Shown: positions 33,888 through 41,876 of the stretch, in pieces
How the letters are laid out: each line of letters begins with the position of its first letter
Numbering within the stretch: the first letter of the stretch is position 1
Assembly (NCBI RefSeq): GCF_014805525.1
Contig: NZ_JACFSZ010000012.1
Span: forward strand, 1-64,000
Direction: 5' to 3'
DNA length: 64,000 nucleotides
From: Rhabdothermincola sediminis
GTDB taxonomy: Bacteria > Actinomycetota > Acidimicrobiia > Acidimicrobiales > Acidimicrobilacustridaceae
Position numbers and translations under genes: made by a program
Notes under the pieces: generated by a model
The model's input: the letters and a program-made list of their open reading frames with translations, nothing else
What the model was told of the DNA's origin: nothing
Database searches by the model: none

Positions 33888-34622
33888 ATGGCCATGGGGT
33901 ACGAGACGCTGATCGTCGAGCGGCGGGGGCCGGTGGGATGGTTGGTCTTCGACCGGCCCGACGCCGGCAACGCGATGGACGCGGTCATGCTCGGCGAACT
34001 CGAGCGAGCCTGGGGGGAGCTGGCTGCTGACGAGGCGGTGCGGGTGATCGTGAACACCGGAGCAGGGCCCGCCTTCTCGACCGGGCTGGACGTCGTGCAG
34101 CTGTCGCGGGACCCCGCCGCGCTCGCCGAGCAGTCCCGGCGCACCAGGCGGGCCGAGCTGCGCCTGACCGCATGGCACAACCAGGTCCACAAGCCCGTCA
34201 TCGCGGCGGTGAACGGGGTGTGCGCGGGGGGTGGACTGCACTTCGTGGCCGATGCGGACATCGTCATCGCCGCGTCGACCGCCTCGTTCGTCGATCCCCA
34301 CGTCTCCGTCGGGCAGGTGAGCGCCTTCGAGACCATCGCGCTGGTGCGCAAGTCCCCGATGGAGCCGATCGCCCGCATGGCCTTCACCGGTCGCCATGAA
34401 CGGATGAGCGCGGCCCGGGCCTACGAGCTGGGGGTGATCAGCGAGGTGGTCGATCCTCCCGAGCGCCTGCGGGACGCGGCGCAAGAGCTGGGGGAGAAGA
34501 TCGGCCGCAACTCGCCCGCGGCGATGGCGGCGACCAAACGGGCCCTGTGGGCCGCGCTGGAGACCGGGCTCACCGAGGCTCGCCGGATCGGGGCCTCGAT
34601 CCTCGTGGAGGAGAACCTGTGA
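33888..34622 (+). CDS. Crotonase 2 (tandem paralogue)
   Basis: This 244-residue crotonase starts one base after the dehydrogenase stop. The oxyanion-hole segments are VRVIVNTGAGPAFSTGLDVVQL and AVNGVCAGGGLHFVADADIVIA. The usual C-terminal ring-closing helices are shorter than in crotonase 3, because the reading ends after ARRIGASILVEENL. It is about as long as crotonase 3 minus its last 20 residues. Protein and DNA are closely related to crotonase 3, above all over 34458-34580. Function is probably hydration or isomerisation in the same pathway. Confidence 0.86.
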   Translation: MAMGYETLIVERRGPVGWLVFDRPDAGNAMDAVMLGELERAWGELAADEAVRVIVNTGAGPAFSTGLDVVQLSRDPAALAEQSRRTRRAELRLTAWHNQVHKPVIAAVNGVCAGGGLHFVADADIVIAASTASFVDPHVSVGQVSAFETIALVRKSPMEPIARMAFTGRHERMSAARAYELGVISEVVDPPERLRDAAQELGEKIGRNSPAAMAATKRALWAALETGLTEARRIGASILVEENL

Positions 34623-35422
34623 CGTACTCGTCGTTCGAGACCCTCATCGTGGAGCGCCGGGGACCGGTGGGGTGGTTGCTGTTCAACCGCCCCGACCAGC
34701 TCAACGCCATGAACGCGCTGATGCGCGACGAGCTGGCGGTGGCGTGGAAGGAGCTGGACGCGGACCCCGAGGTGCGGGTGATCGTCCACAGCGGGGAGGG
34801 CCGCTGCTTCCAGACCGGCGTCGATGTCACCGAGATCGCCTCGGACGGGATCGGGATGGAGCGCTACCGCCGTTCCCTCGAGGAGCTCGACCTGCACTTC
34901 ACCGCGTGGCACCAGCAGGTCTGGAAGCCGGTTATCACCGCCGTGAACGGGATCTGCGCGGGTGGCGGCTTCCACTGGGTCGCCGACGCCGACATCGTGA
35001 TCGCCGCCTCGGACGCTGAGTTCTTCGACCCCCATGTCTCCATCGGCCAGGTCGTCGCGCTGGAGGCGATCGGCCTGCTGCGCAAGATGCCGGTCGAGGC
35101 GGTGATGCGCATGGCGTTGGTGGGACGTCACGAGCGGATGAGCGCGGCCCGCGCGTACCAGCTCGGGATGATCAGCGAAGTCGTCGACCCCCCCGAGCGC
35201 CTGCGGGACGCGGCGCAGGAGCTGGGGGAGAAGATCGCTCGCAACTCGCCCGCGGCGATGGCGGCGACGAAGCGGGCCCTGTGGGGCGCGCTGGAGACCG
35301 GGCTCACCGAAGCCTGCCGCGCCGGGGCGAAGGAGCTGGTCAGCCTGTGGGGGCATCCCGACCAGGAAGAAGGGCCGCGGGCCTTCGCCGAGAAGCGGCC
35401 ACCGCGATGGCAGCGCCCGTGA
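34619..35422 (+). CDS. Crotonase 3 (tandem paralogue)
   Basis: This 267-residue crotonase has a GTG start overlapping the previous stop (GTGA). Oxyanion-hole blocks are VRVIVHSGEGRCFQTGVDVTEI and AVNGICAGGGFHWVADADIVIA; the catalytic-loop region is FFDPHVSIGQVVALEAIGLLRK, as in crotonase 2. The C-terminus is complete, with the DQEEGPRAFAEKRPPRW tail shared by many steroid-pathway crotonases. The duplicated pair may form a hetero-oligomer or split substrates. The next gene begins inside its last five codons. Confidence 0.87.
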   Translation: MTYSSFETLIVERRGPVGWLLFNRPDQLNAMNALMRDELAVAWKELDADPEVRVIVHSGEGRCFQTGVDVTEIASDGIGMERYRRSLEELDLHFTAWHQQVWKPVITAVNGICAGGGFHWVADADIVIAASDAEFFDPHVSIGQVVALEAIGLLRKMPVEAVMRMALVGRHERMSAARAYQLGMISEVVDPPERLRDAAQELGEKIARNSPAAMAATKRALWGALETGLTEACRAGAKELVSLWGHPDQEEGPRAFAEKRPPRWQRP

Positions 35423-36876
35423 CTCTCGGGGACCTGCTCCCCGACCCGCCAGAGCCACCGGATCGCCCGCTGGTCCACATCGGCGAGCGAACCTGGCGGG
35501 CGGCCGAGCTGAGCGCCGCGGCGGCAGCGCTCGCCGAGCAGCTGCGCGCGCAGGGCATCGGTGGCGGCGACCGGGTGGGGGTGAGCCTGCCGAACGGTGG
35601 CGAGCTGGTCGCCACCCTCTTCGGCGTGTGGCGGGCGGGCGCCACCTACGTCCCCCTCAACCCGCGAGCTCCCGTGGCCGAGCGGGAGCGGCAGGCCGAG
35701 GCGGCCGGGACGGTGGCCACCGTCTGCCTGCGCGACGGTGTGCCGACCGTCGAGCGCACCCCTCGCCCACGACAGGTGCCGCCGCGATCGGCGGAGATCG
35801 CCCTGGTGCAGTTCACCTCCGGCACCACCGGTCCACCGAAGCCGGTCCCGCTGCGCCACGACACCGTGCTCAGCCAGATCGACGGGGTCCTGGCCAAGCT
35901 GGGCGTGGTGGCCGGTGAGCGTCGCGACGAGGAACCCATGCCGAATTTGGTACCGGTCTCGCTGTCGCTGTGGGCCGGGCTGTACACGGTGCTGTTCGCC
36001 TTCCGCGTCGGGGCGCCGGTGGTGGTGATGGAGCAGTTCGAACCCTCGTCGTTCGCCGAGCTGGTGCGCCGCCACCAGATCCGCTCCACGGTCCTGCCGC
36101 CGGCTGCGCTCTGCGCGCTCGCGGACGACCCGGCGATCGGGGACCTCTCGCCGCTGCGGTTCGTGCGCAGCATCACGGCTCCACTCTCGCCGAGCGAGGC
36201 CCGCCGGTTCACGGACCGCTTCGGGGTGACCGTCCTCAACAGCTACGGGCAGACCGAGCTGGGTGGCGAGATCATCGGCTGGAACGCCGCGGATGCCCGC
36301 GCCCATGGGACGGACAAGCTGGGATCGATCGGTCGGCCCCATGACGGGGTGGAGGTCCGCATCGACGACGGCGAGCTGTGCGTGCGTACCGCGGCCATGC
36401 GCGCCGGCGGCGTGACCGTCGACCTGTCGGACCGCCTCACACCCGACGGGTGGCTCCGCACCGGGGATCTGGCCCACATCGACGACGACGGGTTCGTGTG
36501 GATCGACGGTCGGGTCTCGGATCTCATAAACCGGGGCGGGTTCAAGGTGTTCCCGGCCGACGTCGAGGAGGTCATCAGGAGCTCGGGAGCCGTTGCCGAC
36601 GTGGCGGTCGTGGGGGTGCCCGAGCGGCGGCTGGGGGAGGTGCCGGTGGCCTTCGTCGTCCCGAGGACCTGGCCACCACCGCCGGATCTCGCGGCGCTGC
36701 TCGTGGCCCACTGCCGGGACGAGCTCGTCGCCTACAAGGTTCCGGCGCGCGTCGTCCCCATCCGGGCCCTTCCCCGTAACGAGATCGGCAAGGTCCAGCG
36801 AGCGGAGCTCGTCTCCGCTGCGCTGGCGACGGCCGGAGCTGACCTGACCGCCATCCCATCCGAGGAGCGACCATGA
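35407..36876 (+). CDS. Acyl-CoA ligase (AMP-binding)
   Basis: This 489-residue ligase overlaps crotonase 3 by 16 bases. The P-loop is VQFTSGTTGPPKPVPL (about 138), followed by NSYGQTELGGEI (about 278), GWLRTGDLAHIDDDGFVWIDGR (about 350), and catalytic Lys in RNEIGKVQRAEL (about 460). It is shorter in the N-terminal region than most fatty acyl-CoA ligases. Within the operon it most likely activates the same acid the dehydrogenase and hydratases act on. Confidence 0.88.
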   Translation: MAAPVTLGDLLPDPPEPPDRPLVHIGERTWRAAELSAAAAALAEQLRAQGIGGGDRVGVSLPNGGELVATLFGVWRAGATYVPLNPRAPVAERERQAEAAGTVATVCLRDGVPTVERTPRPRQVPPRSAEIALVQFTSGTTGPPKPVPLRHDTVLSQIDGVLAKLGVVAGERRDEEPMPNLVPVSLSLWAGLYTVLFAFRVGAPVVVMEQFEPSSFAELVRRHQIRSTVLPPAALCALADDPAIGDLSPLRFVRSITAPLSPSEARRFTDRFGVTVLNSYGQTELGGEIIGWNAADARAHGTDKLGSIGRPHDGVEVRIDDGELCVRTAAMRAGGVTVDLSDRLTPDGWLRTGDLAHIDDDGFVWIDGRVSDLINRGGFKVFPADVEEVIRSSGAVADVAVVGVPERRLGEVPVAFVVPRTWPPPPDLAALLVAHCRDELVAYKVPARVVPIRALPRNEIGKVQRAELVSAALATAGADLTAIPSEERP

Positions 36877-37577
36877 CCACCAGCGAGCGTGACGACTACT
36901 CCGGCCCCTTCGATCCCGACTTCCGCTACGAGGACCTCTCCAAGGAAGCACTCGTGCGGCTCGTGCGCGAGTACGCGCTGATCGTGCAGCTCCTGGACCG
37001 GTCGGTCTTCACGGCCATCGGGATGCGCTACGGCCAGCAGGCGGTGCAGGAGATCGCGATCGACGAGTGGCGCGGTGCCAGCCCTATCTACGGCGAGCGC
37101 CTGCGCCGGATCCTCAACATCGAAGGCGACGACGTCGAGGCCATCTTCAAGGTGCTGCAGGTCGATCCCGGCTTCGCCCAGCACTACATGGACGTCCGAT
37201 ACGAGGTGGTCGACGAGCACCACGGCTTCTTCGAGCTGGCCTCGTGCGGGGCGCTGCTCGACGTGGAGCCGTACGGGCCGAAGGCAGTCACCAGCATGTG
37301 TCACCACATCGAGGACGGCACCTTCGACTACACGGCGCAGGCCGTGAACCCGAAGGCCCGGATCCGCCCCGTGCACCGCCCACCCCGGAAGCCCGCGGAC
37401 CGGGTGCCGCACTGCCGGTGGGAGGTGGTGATCGACGACACCACCGAGACCCTCCCGGAGCCCGACGTCACGGCGATCGTTCGGGCCACCACCGCGGCCA
37501 CCTACGAGTTCCCGCCGATGCGGGACGGCACGCCGCATCTTCCCGAGCGGGATGGTTCGGGCTCACTCCACGACTGA
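36873..37577 (+). CDS. Conserved protein of unknown function (DUF6125-like)
   Basis: This 234-residue soluble protein overlaps the ligase stop (ATGA). It shows FDPDFRYEDLSKEALVRLVREYALIVQLLDRSV, RYGQQAVQEIAIDEWRGASPIYGERLRRIL, and a Cys/His cluster (ELASCGALLDVEP, SMCHHIED) that could bind metal. It resembles hypothetical proteins that travel with acyl-CoA catabolic operons. I cannot assign a reaction. The last gene of the plus-strand operon, its 3' end converges on the STAS gene. Confidence 0.7.
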   Translation: MTTSERDDYSGPFDPDFRYEDLSKEALVRLVREYALIVQLLDRSVFTAIGMRYGQQAVQEIAIDEWRGASPIYGERLRRILNIEGDDVEAIFKVLQVDPGFAQHYMDVRYEVVDEHHGFFELASCGALLDVEPYGPKAVTSMCHHIEDGTFDYTAQAVNPKARIRPVHRPPRKPADRVPHCRWEVVIDDTTETLPEPDVTAIVRATTAATYEFPPMRDGTPHLPERDGSGSLHD

Positions 37578-37848
37578 CCCGTTGGCGAGGGCCAGGAGCG
37601 CCGTCGGTCCTCGCCGTCGGGCGCCGGGTGGGGAGGTGGCGGGCGGGGGACGCCGCGCCCTCTCGCCGCGCGGTCTCCATGAGCAGCAACCGCAGCCCCG
37701 ACGAGTCGATGAACTCGACGCCGGCCAGATCGACGTCGACGGCTGCGCCCTCGGGGATCTCTTCCAGTCGGCGCCCGAAGACGGGCACCGTCGAGGCGTC
37801 GAGGTTCTCGGGCGCGCGCACCACATGGACGACCGGGTCTCGCTCCAC
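37468..37848 (-). CDS. STAS-domain anti-sigma antagonist, C-terminus apparently frameshifted
   Basis: Residues 1-60 are a clear STAS beginning: VVHVVRAPENLDASTVPVFGRRLEEI and VDVDLAGVEFIDSSGLRLLLMETARR, with the phosphorylatable Ser pair in DSSG. After about residue 62 the frame turns into an Arg/Pro-rich sequence that runs 110 bases into the opposing gene. One frame over, the DNA gives PTALLALANGSVVE and stops at 37563, nearly abutting that gene, so a single-base shift probably damaged or mis-sequenced the end. Function would be partner switching with an RsbW-like kinase and a PP2C phosphatase; none is adjacent. Confidence 0.6.
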   Translation of the reverse strand: MERDPVVHVVRAPENLDASTVPVFGRRLEEIPEGAAVDVDLAGVEFIDSSGLRLLLMETARREGAASPARHLPTRRPTARTDGAPGPRQRVSRGVSPNHPAREDAACRPASAGTRRWPRWWPERSP

Positions 37849-37951
37849 ACGAGCTCCCTACCCGGGGGCGATGACGGGTCATGCCTGGTCGATCGTGCCG
37901 GGGGCGGGTCGCACGGGGTGAGCCCACGATACATCCCGTAGGGTGGGCCCG

Positions 37952-39469
37952 ATGACAGGTCGACGGGTCGAGAACAGCACCACGCCACGGGTCGCCATCC
38001 TGGGTGCGGGGGCCGGTGGACTGTGCATGGCCATCGCGCTCCGGCGGAGGGGGATCGATTCGTTCGTCATCTTCGAGAAGACCGACGGGGTCGGTGGCAC
38101 CTGGCGCGACAACACGTATCCGGGAGCCTGCTGCGACGCGAAGTCGCATCTGTACTCGTACTCGTTCGAGCTGTGGCCGGAGTGGTCGCAGCACTTCGCG
38201 GCTCAGCCCGAGATCCTCGAGTACTTCGAGCACTGTGCGGACGTTCACGGGTTGCGCGACCACCTGCGATGCAACACGGAGGTCACGGCGCTCACCTGGG
38301 AGGAGGAGACCGGGGAGTGGATCGTCGACACCCGGTCCGGTGAGCACTGGCGGTTCGATGTCGTGGTCTCGGGACTCGGCCAGCTCAACCGCCCCTACGT
38401 CCCCGACATCGAGGGCCTCGAGACCTTCCAGGGCACGACCTTTCACTCCGCCCGGTGGGACCACACCCACGATCTCACCGGTCGGCGGGTGGCCGTGATC
38501 GGCAATGCGGCCAGCGGCGTGCAGTTCATCCCCCAGATCGCGCCGAAGGTGGCGCGGCTCCACGTGTACCAGCGTTCTGCGAACTGGATCCTGCCCCGCA
38601 TCAACCCGCCGTACTCGGAGCGCACCAAGCGGTTGTTCCGGGAGGTCCCGGGTGTCATGCGGCTCTACCGCGCCTGGCTGTACGCGAGCTACGAGTCGCG
38701 CTTCGCGATGATGCGCCGCGACTCGCGGCTCGGGCGCCTGATCGAGCGGCTCGCCGAGCGATACCTGGAATCGGTCATCGACGACCCGGAGCTGCGTGAG
38801 GCGCTCACGCCGGACTTCCCTGCCGGGTGCAAGCGCCTACTCATCTCCAGCGACTACTACCCGGCGCTCACCCGCGACAACGTCGAGCTGGTGACCACCC
38901 CGATCGAGCGGATCGCTCCCGAGGGCATCGTCACCGCCGACGGCGTCCTGCGCGGCGTGGACACGATCATCTTCGGGACCGGCTTCGACACCACCCACTT
39001 CCTCGCCCCACTGGTGGTCAAGGGGCGCAACGGGCGCTCGTTGGAGGAGGTCTGGCGAGAGGGCGCGGAGGCATACCTGGGCATCGCGATCTCCGGCTTC
39101 CCGAACCTGTTCATGCTCTACGGGCCGAACACCAACCTCGGGCACAACTCGATCATCTTCATGATCGAGTGCCAGGTGCACTACGTCATGCGGCTGGTCG
39201 ACCGGATGCTCGAGGCGGGGCGCAGCAACCTCGACGTCCGGGCGGAGGTGATGGCCCGCTACAACCGCGAGCTGCAACGGGCCATGCACCAGATGGTGTG
39301 GGAGTCGGGCTGCAAGAGCTGGTACAAGAACGAGTTCGGCAAGGTCACCAACAACTGGCCCCACACCACGGTCCGCTACTGGGCACGGACGCGCCAGCCG
39401 GCGCGCGGTGCATTCGAGCTGCGGCGGGTCGCCCGGCCAGGCGATCCCGCCGGACGCGTTCAGGGGTAG
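37952..39469 (+). CDS. Flavin-containing (Baeyer-Villiger-type) monooxygenase
   Basis: This 505-residue FAD/NADPH enzyme oxygenates ketones or similar. The N-terminal FAD fold is RVAILGAGAGGLCMAIALRRRG and VGGTWRDNTYPGACCD. The BVMO fingerprint is FQGTTFHSARWDH (about residue 158), followed by the NADPH fold RVAVIGNAASGVQFIPQI. IIFGTGFDT and GPNTNLGHNSIIFMIE close the family pattern. Start ATG 37952 follows AGGGTGGG; GTG 37943 is in frame. The Rpf-like gene converges and overlaps its last ten bases. With P450, SDR and OYE genes it suggests terpenoid or steroid oxidation. Confidence 0.9.
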   Translation: MTGRRVENSTTPRVAILGAGAGGLCMAIALRRRGIDSFVIFEKTDGVGGTWRDNTYPGACCDAKSHLYSYSFELWPEWSQHFAAQPEILEYFEHCADVHGLRDHLRCNTEVTALTWEEETGEWIVDTRSGEHWRFDVVVSGLGQLNRPYVPDIEGLETFQGTTFHSARWDHTHDLTGRRVAVIGNAASGVQFIPQIAPKVARLHVYQRSANWILPRINPPYSERTKRLFREVPGVMRLYRAWLYASYESRFAMMRRDSRLGRLIERLAERYLESVIDDPELREALTPDFPAGCKRLLISSDYYPALTRDNVELVTTPIERIAPEGIVTADGVLRGVDTIIFGTGFDTTHFLAPLVVKGRNGRSLEEVWREGAEAYLGIAISGFPNLFMLYGPNTNLGHNSIIFMIECQVHYVMRLVDRMLEAGRSNLDVRAEVMARYNRELQRAMHQMVWESGCKSWYKNEFGKVTNNWPHTTVRYWARTRQPARGAFELRRVARPGDPAGRVQG

Positions 39470-40107
39470 CCGATCTTCCTGGTGCAGCCCCAGCCCGAGT
39501 ACCCCACCGGGGCGACGTAGCCCCGAGGACCGTGGTAGCCCTGCGTGGCGACCCGGTTGGCGACGATGATCTGCTGCTCTCTCGTGGCTTGGCCGGCGAG
39601 CGGCGCGAACTCGCGCCCGCCCCACGCATCCCAGGTGCCGTTGTAGAAACCGAGGCCGCCGCTGTAGCGCGAGCCGGTCATTCTCCAGTTGCCCCCGGTC
39701 TCGCAGTACGCCATCCGGTCCCAGTACTCATCCGGCGGGACGCCCACTTGTTCCTCGCGCAACTGGCGGGTGCTCGCTTCGGCTGCGGCGCGGGCCTCGG
39801 CCTCGGCCTGTGCCCGAGCAGCCGCGATCGCCTCCAGCGCGCTGCGCAGCTCCGCTCGGCGCTGCTCCTCGGCAGCCGCCTCGGCGGCCGCCCGGGCCTC
39901 GGCCTCGCGTTGTGCGTGGGCGAGGACCTGCTCGGCGTCGACCGGGCTGGCATCCGGGATTCCGGAGCCTGCCCGACCCTCGGCTCCCGTGGACAGGGTG
40001 CCGACCTCGGCGTCGCCGGACGGTGCAGGGAGGAGCGCGCCGGTGACGACGGCCATCACGGCGACGAAAGCGGCCACGAGCGCGCGCGGGGACAGGAAGA
40101 TGGACAT
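39460..40107 (-). CDS. Rpf-like secreted muralytic protein
   Basis: This 215-residue protein starts with a signal peptide/anchor (residues 1-28), an acidic low-complexity stretch, an Ala/Glu/Arg-rich coiled coil (about 60-115), and a C-terminal transglycosylase-like Rpf domain (about 125-215). The domain has YWDRMAYCETGGNW with catalytic Glu136, GGLGFYNGTWDAWGG and REQQIIVANRVATQGY. Cys135 and the Cys near the end (SGWGCTRK) can form a disulfide. Rpf proteins cleave peptidoglycan during growth or resuscitation. The long 5' leader (about 95 bases) carries no recognised riboswitch. Confidence 0.88.
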   Translation of the reverse strand: MSIFLSPRALVAAFVAVMAVVTGALLPAPSGDAEVGTLSTGAEGRAGSGIPDASPVDAEQVLAHAQREAEARAAAEAAAEEQRRAELRSALEAIAAARAQAEAEARAAAEASTRQLREEQVGVPPDEYWDRMAYCETGGNWRMTGSRYSGGLGFYNGTWDAWGGREFAPLAGQATREQQIIVANRVATQGYHGPRGYVAPVGYSGWGCTRKIGYP

Positions 40108-40206
40108 GGCGGGGCACCTCGGTGGGAGGGGAACGGAGGACTCGGGGGTCGAGAGGGGGCGACCACGCCCGAGCAGGAACCCACGTATGTTGCGGTTCGA
40201 TGACGG

Positions 40207-40237
40207 ACGTTACCGGGGGGTAACGCGACTCTGTCAA
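40207..40237 (-). promoter_or_regulatory. Promoter with internal palindrome for the Rpf-like gene
   Basis: On the minus strand TTGACA (40237-40232) and TAACGT (40212-40207) are 19 bases apart. The palindrome CGTTACC-GGGG-GGTAACG (40208-40225, perfect 7-base arms) occupies the spacer and overlaps the -10, so a bound dimer would block transcription. The spacer is longer than ideal. Confidence 0.5.
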
Positions 40238-40304
40238 AACGAGACGGGTGACATCGGCCACGCGGGTCGCAGGTGGCCGGCGTCGGAGGCGGGCCGGGAG
40301 CCGG

Positions 40305-41858
40305 TCAGAGGTGATCCGGTAGGACGGCCTCGATCAGCCGCGGGCCGGGCTCGGCGAACGCCACGGCGAGCTGGTCGGTGAGCTCCTCGGCGGTCTCGGC
40401 CCGGGTGGCGGGCACTCCGGCGCCACGAGCCAGGGAGACGAAGTCGAGCTCCGGCCCGGTCAGATCGAGCATGGCCTTGGCCCGGGGACCGGGCGGTTCG
40501 GCGCCGACCCGGTTCAGCTCCATGTTCAGCACCGCGTAGGAGCGATTGGCGAGCACCACCGTCACGACATCGAGGGCCTCGCGGGCCTGGGTCCACAAGG
40601 CTTGGAAGGTGTACATCGCGCTGCCGTCGGCCTCGAGCGCGAGGACCTTGCGCTCCGGGCACGCGATGGCGGCCCCGGTGGCCACCGGTAGGCCCTGACC
40701 GATCGCTCCGCCGGTGAGCGTCAACCAGTCGTGTGGTGGAGCGCCAGCGGTGAACCCGGCCACGAACAAGCCCATCGTCTGGCCCTCGTCGGAGACGATC
40801 GCTCCTTCCGGCAGGGTGGCCCCGATGGCCTGTCCCAGCGTCTCGGCGGTGAGCGGCCCGCTGGGGCGCGGCGGGCGCTGGGCCGGCTGGCGTGGCGGCT
40901 CCGGCGGTGCGCCGAGGCACTCGGCGAGCATGGCCAGCGCCCCCGCGTCGTCGTCGCCCGGCCCGGCGAGCACGTGCACCTCGCATCCCTCGGGCACGAG
41001 ATAGCTGGCCTTGCCCGGGTAGGCGAAGAACGACACCGGCGCGGCGGCGCCCACCAGCACCAGGTGACGAAGACCCGACAGTTGCAGTTCCGCGAACTCG
41101 GCCAGGTAGCCGAGTCGTTCGACCGCCGGGCAGCCGGCGCCTCGCGCCAGGCGCGGCGGAAACACCTCGGCGAGCAGCTTGGCGCCGGTGGCGGCCGCCA
41201 CCCTCGCCGCGGCCTCCACCGGCTGCTCGAGTGTGGCGGTCGAGCCCAGCAGCAGTGCCGCGGGTTCGCCGGAGCGGAGTGCCCCGGCGATGTGCTCCAC
41301 GGTCGAGGCGTCCACGGCTCGGGCGCGGGGGCGCTCGAGTGGCTCGGCGGGGCCGGGCGCGGGTGACCACGAGACGTCCGCGGGCAAGATCAGGGTGGCG
41401 ACCTGCCCGGGTGGGCCGTAGGACGCGGCGACGGCCTGGGCGGCGTCGAGCGCCACCTGGTCCGGGCTCTGCGAGGTCCGGATCCAACCCGAGACGTTTC
41501 GGGCCACCGTCTCGATGTCGGACTCGAGTGGCGCGTCGTACCGCTTGTGATAGGTGGCGTGGTCCCCAACGATGTTCACGATCGGCGACCGGGCCCGGCG
41601 TGCGTTGTGCAGGTTCGCGACCCCGTTGCCAAGGCCGGACCCCAGGTGCAGCAGGGTCGCTGCGGGGCGACCGGTCATGCGTGCGTAGCCGTCGGCAGCG
41701 CCGGTGACGACACCTTCGAACAGGCCGAGCACCCCGCGCATCTCCGGCACGGAGTCGAGCGCGGCCACGAAGTGCATCTCCGAGGTGCCGGGGTTCATGA
41801 AGCACACGTCGACACCAGCGTCGACGAGGGTGCGGATCAGGGCCTGCGCGCCGTTCAT
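40305..41858 (-). CDS. ThDP-dependent enzyme (acetolactate synthase large-subunit family)
   Basis: This 517-residue enzyme has the three ThDP-fold domains. The N-terminal Pyr domain has the catalytic Glu in LGLFEGVVTGAADGYARMTGRP. The middle domain is degenerate, and the PP domain has the diphosphate motif ALEADGSAMYTFQALWTQAREALDVVTVVLAN. The family includes decarboxylases and lyases of 2-oxo acids. No ilvN-like small subunit is present. ATG 41858 follows GAGGTGAGG; GTG 41870 is in frame. It is co-directional with, and 18 bases after, the FAD-linked oxidase. A 2-oxoacid decarboxylase role is therefore likelier than branched-chain amino-acid synthesis. Confidence 0.85.
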   Translation of the reverse strand: MNGAQALIRTLVDAGVDVCFMNPGTSEMHFVAALDSVPEMRGVLGLFEGVVTGAADGYARMTGRPAATLLHLGSGLGNGVANLHNARRARSPIVNIVGDHATYHKRYDAPLESDIETVARNVSGWIRTSQSPDQVALDAAQAVAASYGPPGQVATLILPADVSWSPAPGPAEPLERPRARAVDASTVEHIAGALRSGEPAALLLGSTATLEQPVEAAARVAAATGAKLLAEVFPPRLARGAGCPAVERLGYLAEFAELQLSGLRHLVLVGAAAPVSFFAYPGKASYLVPEGCEVHVLAGPGDDDAGALAMLAECLGAPPEPPRQPAQRPPRPSGPLTAETLGQAIGATLPEGAIVSDEGQTMGLFVAGFTAGAPPHDWLTLTGGAIGQGLPVATGAAIACPERKVLALEADGSAMYTFQALWTQAREALDVVTVVLANRSYAVLNMELNRVGAEPPGPRAKAMLDLTGPELDFVSLARGAGVPATRAETAEELTDQLAVAFAEPGPRLIEAVLPDHL

Positions 41859-41876
41859 CGCTCGGTCCACCTCACC

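Noticed and set aside
40108-40206. ydaO/c-di-AMP riboswitch in the Rpf leader
   Set aside because: Known for some actinobacterial rpf genes, but the conserved core motifs are not present in these ~100 bases.
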